This document shows, piece after piece, positions 58,597-64,000 of a DNA stretch of 64,000 bases. Under the pieces are notes generated by a model. The model was given only the letters and a program-made list of their open reading frames with translations. It searched no databases and was not told the origin of the DNA. The position numbers and the translations under genes are program-made. The DNA comes from JAXMAF01 sp046350555 (lineage in GTDB: Bacteria; Planctomycetota; Phycisphaerae; Phycisphaerales; SM1A02). Every line of letters begins with the position of its first letter. Within the stretch, counting starts at the first letter, position 1. Where the stretch lies: the NCBI GenBank assembly GCA_046350555.1, contig JAXMAF010000009.1, forward strand, positions 124,001 through 188,000, in the 5' to 3' direction.

Positions 58597-58887
58597 CGAA
58601 GGCACTCCTCGGAGCAAGCCGCCCCGTTTGATCGACCCAGCGTGCGTGCACTCGGCCCGTGAACCGAGCATGGAGGTGGCGTGCGCGGCCGTCGGACGAT
58701 AGACGCGTGTGGGCCTCACGGAATTCCGTACGTGCGGCGACGCCAACGGGTCCATTCTCGTCGACCGCCGCGCGAGGAAGGTCCGGAATCCGCTGGAACT
58801 CCGCGCGGCCGCGCCTGGCGTCGGCCGGCTCGGACGTCGGATCGAGACCGGAAGGAACCCGAACGGGCATGCGCGGCCATGCCCCGC
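58597..58887. other. Gap between two minus-strand genes
   Basis: Leader region of the gene starting at 58596. The open frames crossing it are antisense or out of frame and show no motif. Confidence 0.4.
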
Positions 58888-60435
58888 CTACCTCCGCTTC
58901 ACCGCCGCGACCGCCGCGTGGTAGACGTTCTCCGCGCATTCGGCGGCACCGTCCCAGGTGAGGCGCCGGACCTCGAACCGTCCATGTTCGCGCAGCGTTC
59001 GGCTGAGCGGTGGATGTCGCAGCACGGCGACGATCTTGTTGGCCATCTCGTCGACATCCCAGAAGTCGCACTTGAGCGCGTGCGTGAGCACCTCGCTCAC
59101 GCCGCTCGTCTTCGAGATGAGCACCGGGACGTCGTGGCTCATGGCCTCGAGCGGCGCGATCCCGAACGGCTCGCTCACCGAGGGCATCACGTAGAGGTCC
59201 GCCATCGCGAAGACCCGGGCGATGTCCTTGCCGCGCAGGAAGCCGGTGAAGAGCATCTTCCCGCCGATTCCCAGCGACGCGGCGAGCTCGATCATGTGCT
59301 GCGCCTGATCGCCGCTGCCGGCCACGACGAACTTGACGTCCGGTTCGACCTCGAGCACGCGCCTGGCCGCATGCACGAAGTACTCGGGTCCCTTCTGCAT
59401 GGTGATGCGACCAAAGTAGAGCACGATCTTGTCGCGGCTGGCGATGTCCTCCATGCCCATCTGCTGGGGCGAGAGATCGACGCCGTTGTAGACGACGTCG
59501 ATCTTGTCGGCGGACACGCCATAGCGGTTCGTGCAGAGGTTCTTCGTCAGCACGCTGACGCTGATCACGCGCATCGCCGCGTGCATGCCGCGCCGTTCGA
59601 TGTCGTAGATGCGCTGGTTCACGTGCAGTCCCGAGCGGTCGAACTCGGTCGAGTGCACGTGCGCGACGAGCGGCCGGCCGGTGACCCGGGCGATCGCGAT
59701 GCCGGCGGGGTAGGTGAGCCAGTCGTGCGCATGCACGACGTCGAAGCGCAGGCGCCCGCACGCGGCGACGACGAAGCGGGCGTACCGATCGGCCTCGGAG
59801 ATGAGGTCGCCGGAGTAGTCGTCGGCCCGGGGCGCGAAGCCCGTTCCAGGCGCCGCCCAGGCCGCGCTTCCGGCGGCCTCGGGAATCGCCTCGCGGATGA
59901 TCATCTCCACCGCCAGCGCCCGCCGCGCCTCTTCGGGCGTGAGGCGTTCCGCGAAGAGGCCGCTCGTCGCGGCGCCAAACGGCGTGAAGTGGTGCTCGGC
60001 GAAGCGGGCCAGCTCGGACGGTGGCGCCGAGGCGTAGGCGCTCGCCGCGCCCACCTGCGCCTGCGCGGCGATGGGGTCGCGCAGGATCGAGATGCGCTCG
60101 AAGACGCCCGGCTCGAGCACGTGCAGCGGCAGGCTCGGCTCGCCCTCGTCGGCCGTGTCGCCGACCACGACCCGGCGCACCAGCGCGCGCAGCGGCGGAG
60201 GCTCGTTCTCCGATCCGCGCGCGGCCATCGTCGCGATCGCGCCGCCCGCCGGCGGCAGGCGCGGCGGGCTCACCAGGGTCACGTGGCTGGCGGTCTGCGC
60301 ATCGACCGACTTGGGAAGCACGAAGGTCACGTCGATCCCGCGGCGATCCAGGGCCTTGGTCAACCCATAGCACGCCGTGCCGAGGCCTCCTGTGATGAAG
60401 GGTGGGAACTCCCACCCCAGCATGAGCACTCGCAT
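58888..60435 (-). CDS. Glycosyltransferase family 4/5 (glycogen synthase-like)
   Basis: A 515-residue protein; GGGGAG nine bases before ATG 60435 supports the start. MRVLMLGWEFPPFITGGLGT at the N-terminus, with the GGLGT loop that binds the sugar nucleotide, FDVVHAHDWLTYPAGIAIAR in the middle, and YFGRITMQKGPEYFVHAARR and SEPFGIAPLEAMSHDVPVLI in the second Rossmann half are characteristic of the GT-B fold. The last has the EPFG-x-x-x-LEA motif with its catalytic Glu. It would add glucose or another sugar to a polysaccharide. The insert RLPPAGGAIATMAARGSENE is not seen in classical GlgA. Followed by a short conserved gene upstream in the same direction. Confidence 0.85.
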   Translation of the reverse strand: MRVLMLGWEFPPFITGGLGTACYGLTKALDRRGIDVTFVLPKSVDAQTASHVTLVSPPRLPPAGGAIATMAARGSENEPPPLRALVRRVVVGDTADEGEPSLPLHVLEPGVFERISILRDPIAAQAQVGAASAYASAPPSELARFAEHHFTPFGAATSGLFAERLTPEEARRALAVEMIIREAIPEAAGSAAWAAPGTGFAPRADDYSGDLISEADRYARFVVAACGRLRFDVVHAHDWLTYPAGIAIARVTGRPLVAHVHSTEFDRSGLHVNQRIYDIERRGMHAAMRVISVSVLTKNLCTNRYGVSADKIDVVYNGVDLSPQQMGMEDIASRDKIVLYFGRITMQKGPEYFVHAARRVLEVEPDVKFVVAGSGDQAQHMIELAASLGIGGKMLFTGFLRGKDIARVFAMADLYVMPSVSEPFGIAPLEAMSHDVPVLISKTSGVSEVLTHALKCDFWDVDEMANKIVAVLRHPPLSRTLREHGRFEVRRLTWDGAAECAENVYHAAVAAVKRR

Positions 60436-60461
60436 GCGTCTCCCCAGTCGCCCAATGTTCG

Positions 60462-60995
60462 TCAGCGCTCGCCCGGGTCGGCCTCGACGTCGCCGAGCTC
60501 CCGGAACGCCGCTTCGTATGCGCGCAGGAAGCGCGACGCCTCCGACGCTTCGGGAACCTCTCCCGGCAGCGCCGTCCGGAACGTGTAGAGCAGGTCCTCG
60601 CTTCGGAAGTGCTGCACGACCGGACGCACCACGGCCGCGCCGGCCCGGCCGCGCGCCGCGTCGCCGGCCGATCCATCGCGGCCTCCATCGTCCAGCTCGG
60701 CCAGTTCCTCCTCGACGAGCTCCTCGATCGGATCGCCGTGATGCATGAGGTCCGCCTCGATGGACTCGCTCAACCATCGATCGGGCGTGACGAACTCGAC
60801 GCACCAGGCGCCGCCGTCGTGGCGAATCCGGTACCACGCCTCGGCCGCGGCCCTGGGCGCGCTGGCCCGCAGCATTCCCGGCCGACCGGACTGGCCAGGC
60901 AGGACCTCCACGACGCCGAAGACGCCGGCGCTCTCCGCGTCGCGGCGCACGTCGGCGAGGAAGGTGTCGATCCTGGAGTCGATGGTGTTGGCCAT
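60462..60995 (-). CDS. Small conserved hypothetical protein
   Basis: A 177-residue protein (MANTIDSRIDTFLADVRRDA). It has AAAEAWYRIRHDGGAWCVEF and VTPDRWLSESIEADLMHHGD, followed by a very acidic stretch (EELVEEELAELDDGGRDG) and a C-terminal helix. It lies 26 bases upstream of the glycosyltransferase start on the same strand, which suggests a two-gene operon. No domain is recognised. Confidence 0.6.
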   Translation of the reverse strand: MANTIDSRIDTFLADVRRDAESAGVFGVVEVLPGQSGRPGMLRASAPRAAAEAWYRIRHDGGAWCVEFVTPDRWLSESIEADLMHHGDPIEELVEEELAELDDGGRDGSAGDAARGRAGAAVVRPVVQHFRSEDLLYTFRTALPGEVPEASEASRFLRAYEAAFRELGDVEADPGER

Positions 60996-61247
60996 GGGTG
61001 TCGGAGGCGCGATGTCGGACGAGACAGGCACGGACGAACTCCTCGATCGTTCCCGGAGCGGCATCGACCCGCTCCGCGAAGTCAGGATCATCCGTGATCA
61101 CGTCGACCGAGGGCCGAGACGAAGAGCCGATGATAGCGCAGCGCGACGGCGCTCAACGGACCGTGAGCGCCGTCGATCGGCGCACGCCTCGGCGCGAGCG
61201 CCCGGCGAGCGATCCGGCCGTGGCCTCGGGTGGCCCGGCGCGGCCCG

Positions 61248-61253
61248 TACACT
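61248..61253 (+). promoter_or_regulatory. TACACT -10 box before prmC
   Basis: TACACT is followed by CGCCGC and GTG 61260; there is no ribosome-binding site. The CGCCGC spacer is identical to that before the ubiD-like gene. Confidence 0.5.
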
Positions 61254-61259
61254 CGCCGC

Positions 61260-62147
61260 GTGCCTTCGCCGACCTCCGCGCCGCGCCGCTGGACCACGCG
61301 CGAACTCCTCCAGTGGACGAGCGGGCACTTCCGCGAGAAGGGTGTCGACTCGCCGCGGGTCTGCGCCGAGATGCTCCTCGCCCACGTGCTCGGCTGCGAG
61401 CGCATGCGGCTGTACATGGAGGCCGATCGCCCGGCGGCGCCGGAGGAGCTCGTCCGCTTCCGCGAGCTCGTCGCCCGCGCGGGCCGCCACGAGCCCGTCC
61501 AGTACCTCGTCGGCCACGCGTGGTTCTTCTCGCGGAAGCTCGAGGTCGACGCGTCGACGCTCATTCCGCGGCCCTCCACCGAGACGGTCGTCGAGACGGC
61601 GCTCGTCCACTTCCGCGAGCACGCCATCGACGCGCCGCGCGTCCTGGATCTCTGCACCGGCAGCGGCTGCATCGCCATCTCGATCGCGGCGCAGCTTCCC
61701 GGCGCAACGATCGTCGCGACCGACGTGGTCCCGGCCGCGCTCGCGCTCGCGGCGCGCAATGCGCGCGCGCACAACGTGGCGACGCGGATCGAGTTCCGCG
61801 AGGGCTCGCTCTGGGAGCCGATCGCCGACGACGAGCCCTTCGACGCGATCTGCGCCAACCCGCCCTACATCAGCGACCTCGAGTGGGACGACGTGCCGCC
61901 GAACGTGAAGCACCACGAGCCTGCGTCAGCGCTGCGGGCGGGTCCCGACGGGCTCGATCTAGTGCGGCCCACCGTCGGCGGCGCTTCGGCCCGACTCGCG
62001 CCCGGCGGCCTGCTGGCCGTCGAGATCGCCGCCAGCCAGGAGGCCGCTTCCTTGCGGCTCGCCCGCGATTCCGGCCTGGTCGATGCCCGCGTCGTGCGCG
62101 ACTTCGAGGGTCTTCCGCGCGTGCTCCGTGCACGACGATCAACGTGA
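61260..62147 (+). CDS. prmC: Release factor glutamine methyltransferase
   Basis: A 295-residue protein from GTG 61260. The N-terminal helical domain (LLQWTSGHFREKGVDSPRVC) is followed by the QYLVGHAWFFSRKLEVDAST linker with IPRPSTE, the SAM-binding loop VLDLCTGSGCIAISIA and the catalytic NPPYISDLEWDDV. PrmC methylates the Gln of the GGQ motif in release factors. Length and order of motifs are normal. The start is set by the box at 61248 and by similarity to the family; the frame is open back to 61230. Confidence 0.95.
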   Translation: MPSPTSAPRRWTTRELLQWTSGHFREKGVDSPRVCAEMLLAHVLGCERMRLYMEADRPAAPEELVRFRELVARAGRHEPVQYLVGHAWFFSRKLEVDASTLIPRPSTETVVETALVHFREHAIDAPRVLDLCTGSGCIAISIAAQLPGATIVATDVVPAALALAARNARAHNVATRIEFREGSLWEPIADDEPFDAICANPPYISDLEWDDVPPNVKHHEPASALRAGPDGLDLVRPTVGGASARLAPGGLLAVEIAASQEAASLRLARDSGLVDARVVRDFEGLPRVLRARRST

Positions 62148-62260
62148 TACGCGTCCCAGTTGACGCTCGCGCCCCACCCAGCCCAATTCCGCAGTGAGAC
62201 GCCGCTGTGGGCGATCGGGGTCGAACGCGTGGAGGTCTGCTGGAATCCGCATCAGCCGGC
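62145..62260 (-). repeat. Dispersed repeat, full copy
   Basis: TGATACGCGTCCCAGTTGAC, GCGCCCCACCCAGCCCAATT and GGTCGAACGCGTGGAGGTCT belong to the same family as the copies at 42850 and 45655. It fills the gap between the convergent prmC and sensor genes. Confidence 0.75.
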
Positions 62261-62263
62261 GCG

Positions 62264-64000
62264 TCACGCGTTCGTCAGCGCCTTCCGCACCTCGTCCATC
62301 AACTGCGCCACCTGGAACGGCTTGAAGAGGAAGCAGTGCAGCCCTTCCTGGCTCGATCGCACGATCGAGTGATGCGGGTCGTAGCCGAAGCCGGTCATCA
62401 GGATGACCGGCGTTCCCGCATTCGCCTCCTTCACGGCGCGGAAGACCTCGTAGCCGTTGCGGTCGGGCATGCGGACGTCGGAGACGACGAGTTCGAACGG
62501 GCGTCCCGCGGCGACCGCCGCGCGGATCTGCTCGATGGCCGTGGCGCCGTCGCGGCAGATCGTGACCTCCGCGCCGCGCTTCGCCAGGACCGCGAAGATC
62601 GTCTGCCGGATGAGCGGCTCGTCGTCGGCGACGAGCACGCGGCGACCGGCGATCAGCGGATCGACACCACCCGAGGCGAGCGCCTCCTCGACGCCCAGCA
62701 GCGTCTGCGGTCCGGCGCTGCACGCTTCCATGCGCGCACGCACCATGGCGATGCTCTCGACGATCTGGTCGATCCGGGCGCGGGCCCTGGGATCGTCGCC
62801 GACGAGCTGCCGCAGCGCCTCGGTGTGCGCGCCCGCCTCCTCCAGCGGAAGCTTGATCTCGCCGCCGAGCGTCGTCGCGAAGTTCTCGCGCGTCGTCGTT
62901 CGCTCGCTGAGCAGGAGCTCGAAGACGTTGAGCGCCTGCGCCACGTACCTCCCGTAGAGCTCGGCGAGCAGGCGGTCCTCGTCGTCGAACCGCTCGGCCT
63001 CGGCGCTCTCCACGTTCATGACGCCGACGACCCGCTCCAGCAGGAGCAGCGGCACGGTGAGCGAGCTCCGCGCGCTCTCCAGCCCGGCGCGGTAGAGCGG
63101 ATCCCGCGCGACGTCGCCGCAGATGTAGCTGCGCCCGCTCGTGGCGACGTGGCCGGAGATGCCGTTGCCCGTCGGCGTCGCGAAGAGCGATTCGCCGATC
63201 CCGAGCGGGCGAATGCCGACGTTGAAGACGAGCTCGAGCTTCCCGCTGCGGCGGTCGAGCAATCGCACCTCGAACGCCTCGAATCCGAGCACGGACTGAA
63301 GGGCGTGGATCGCCGATCGTTCGATCGTGCGGAGCCGCTCGGCGATGTTGGTCGCGGCGATCGTCTGTGGATCGAGGCGAAGGAGCTCCTCGCCGGCGCT
63401 CTCGACCGCCTCGATCCGCTCCTGGAGGCGCCGCGACGCGGTGATGTCCCAGAGCACGCCCACGGCGCCATCGACGTGCTCGGTGCGCCCCGCGGCGCGG
63501 CCGGCCGGGAGCGCCTCGCCGCCGGTGGCCGCGCCCGAGCCCGGCGCCGGCGAGATGACCTGCTCGTACCAGACGCCTCCGCTGCGAAACGTGACGCGGC
63601 GCGTCGCGGGGTGGCCGCGTCCGGGCGGATGGGCGTTGAACGCGCGGATCGCCTCGACGCACGCGTCGGCGTACCGGCGCAGCGTCTCCGGATCGCGCCC
63701 TCCCAGCGCCGCGTTCATCCAGAGCACTTCGCCCGACTCGTGCACGAGCCCGACGCCCTGGCCGATCGACTCGACCACCGCGCCGGCGCGCTGCAACGAA
63801 CCCGCGCCGCCGATCACCCGTCCCGCCGATCCGAAGATGACGCTTCCGGGCGTCTCGGCCGCCAGGCGCAGCGCGGTGGCGACGTCGCCTGCCTCCACGA
63901 TCTCGAATCGATCGCGCAGCACGTCCAGCGTCGACGCGTCGATCGCGCCCGAGCCCTGGGCGGACTCGGCGATCAGCACCAGGCGTGGACGGATCGCGGT
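62264..64000 (-). CDS. PAS/GAF/receiver signalling protein, 5' end outside window
   Basis: The frame is open to the last base, so the N-terminus is missing. Visible order: a degenerate receiver-like region (VIFGSAGRV), a PAS region (VESIGQGVGLVHESGEVLWM), a GAF domain (LLRLDPQTIAATNIAERLRT to SLTVPLLLLERVVGVMNVES), a helical pair where a His-kinase dimerisation helix would be but without the phospho-His, and a C-terminal receiver: VLVADDEPLIRQ, phospho-acceptor Asp in LVVSDVRMPDRNGY, then VILMTGF and LFKPFQ. No HATPase domain is present, so it is a hybrid sensor without kinase activity, probably phosphorylated by another kinase. Confidence 0.8.
   Translation of the reverse strand, partial: TAIRPRLVLIAESAQGSGAIDASTLDVLRDRFEIVEAGDVATALRLAAETPGSVIFGSAGRVIGGAGSLQRAGAVVESIGQGVGLVHESGEVLWMNAALGGRDPETLRRYADACVEAIRAFNAHPPGRGHPATRRVTFRSGGVWYEQVISPAPGSGAATGGEALPAGRAAGRTEHVDGAVGVLWDITASRRLQERIEAVESAGEELLRLDPQTIAATNIAERLRTIERSAIHALQSVLGFEAFEVRLLDRRSGKLELVFNVGIRPLGIGESLFATPTGNGISGHVATSGRSYICGDVARDPLYRAGLESARSSLTVPLLLLERVVGVMNVESAEAERFDDEDRLLAELYGRYVAQALNVFELLLSERTTTRENFATTLGGEIKLPLEEAGAHTEALRQLVGDDPRARARIDQIVESIAMVRARMEACSAGPQTLLGVEEALASGGVDPLIAGRRVLVADDEPLIRQTIFAVLAKRGAEVTICRDGATAIEQIRAAVAAGRPFELVVSDVRMPDRNGYEVFRAVKEANAGTPVILMTGFGYDPHHSIVRSSQEGLHCFLFKPFQVAQLMDEVRKALTNA

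Noticed and set aside
58681..60588. 635-codon plus-strand frame opposite the glycosyltransferase
   Set aside because: Antisense to a clear GT-B protein; no motif of its own.

Overview
The window looks like a chromosomal segment of a GC-rich planctomycete, most likely of the Phycisphaerae type. The main reason is that ten predicted secreted proteins carry paired dockerin-like calcium-loop repeats of the form DLNGDGVVDGADLGxLLGAWG. Zinc-ribbon membrane proteins of the CxxCxYDL...CPEC type and parallel beta-helix and FG-GAP surface proteins fit the same assignment. The taxonomic call is an inference from protein style. I saw no rRNA, tRNA or CRISPR array.

Layout. 1-9.0 kb: end of a QueF-like gene, nagZ, a ubiD-family decarboxylase, two small genes (one DUF2442), an inverted repeat element, a frame-broken DUF2237 gene, a CPBP protease and two secreted dockerin-tagged proteins. 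9.3-11.8 kb: a GAF-domain gene overlapping a double trypsin/PDZ protease gene on the minus strand. 11.95-22.9 kb: the most unusual region, three genes joined by 4-bp overlaps. They encode (A) an alpha/beta-hydrolase-like region, a CHAT cysteine-peptidase domain and a P-loop ATPase, (B) an ATPase with a long helical repeat region, a peptidoglycan-binding-like motif and a second CHAT-like C-terminus, and (C) an HEVGH metallopeptidase. A and B contain many frame changes, C is intact. 23.8-26.2 kb: a conserved pair of unknown genes bracketed by near-identical direct repeats. 26.3-35.4 kb: an FG-GAP surface protein, a 157-bp MITE, a zinc-ribbon membrane protein, a membrane pyrophosphatase (hppA) and a beta-helix surface protein. 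35.7-44 kb: a ceramidase-like membrane protein, aroC, a large exported protein, a frameshifted membrane protein and two overlapping surface-protein genes. 44-54 kb: a TPR sulfotransferase, an FG-GAP protein, a LEA-like lipoprotein, thiC with a TPP riboswitch, a surface protein with an N-terminal dockerin, and a formyltransferase. 54.5-64 kb: two tandem DNRLRE surface proteins, a Trp/Cys-rich exported protein, a GT4/GT5 glycosyltransferase, a small conserved gene, prmC and the end of a PAS/GAF/receiver protein.

How the genes fit together. Housekeeping genes (nagZ, ubiD, hppA, aroC, thiC, prmC) are interleaved with a large set of exported proteins sharing one C-terminal tag, which suggests a common sorting or anchoring route. 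Many of the housekeeping genes have no Shine-Dalgarno sequence but have a TANNNT box 5-7 bases before the start codon, a pattern that points to leaderless transcripts. The CHAT/ATPase/metallopeptidase operon is the best candidate for an undescribed system, probably a conflict or programmed-death type module. Its frame changes mean the reading frames should be checked before any functional claim.
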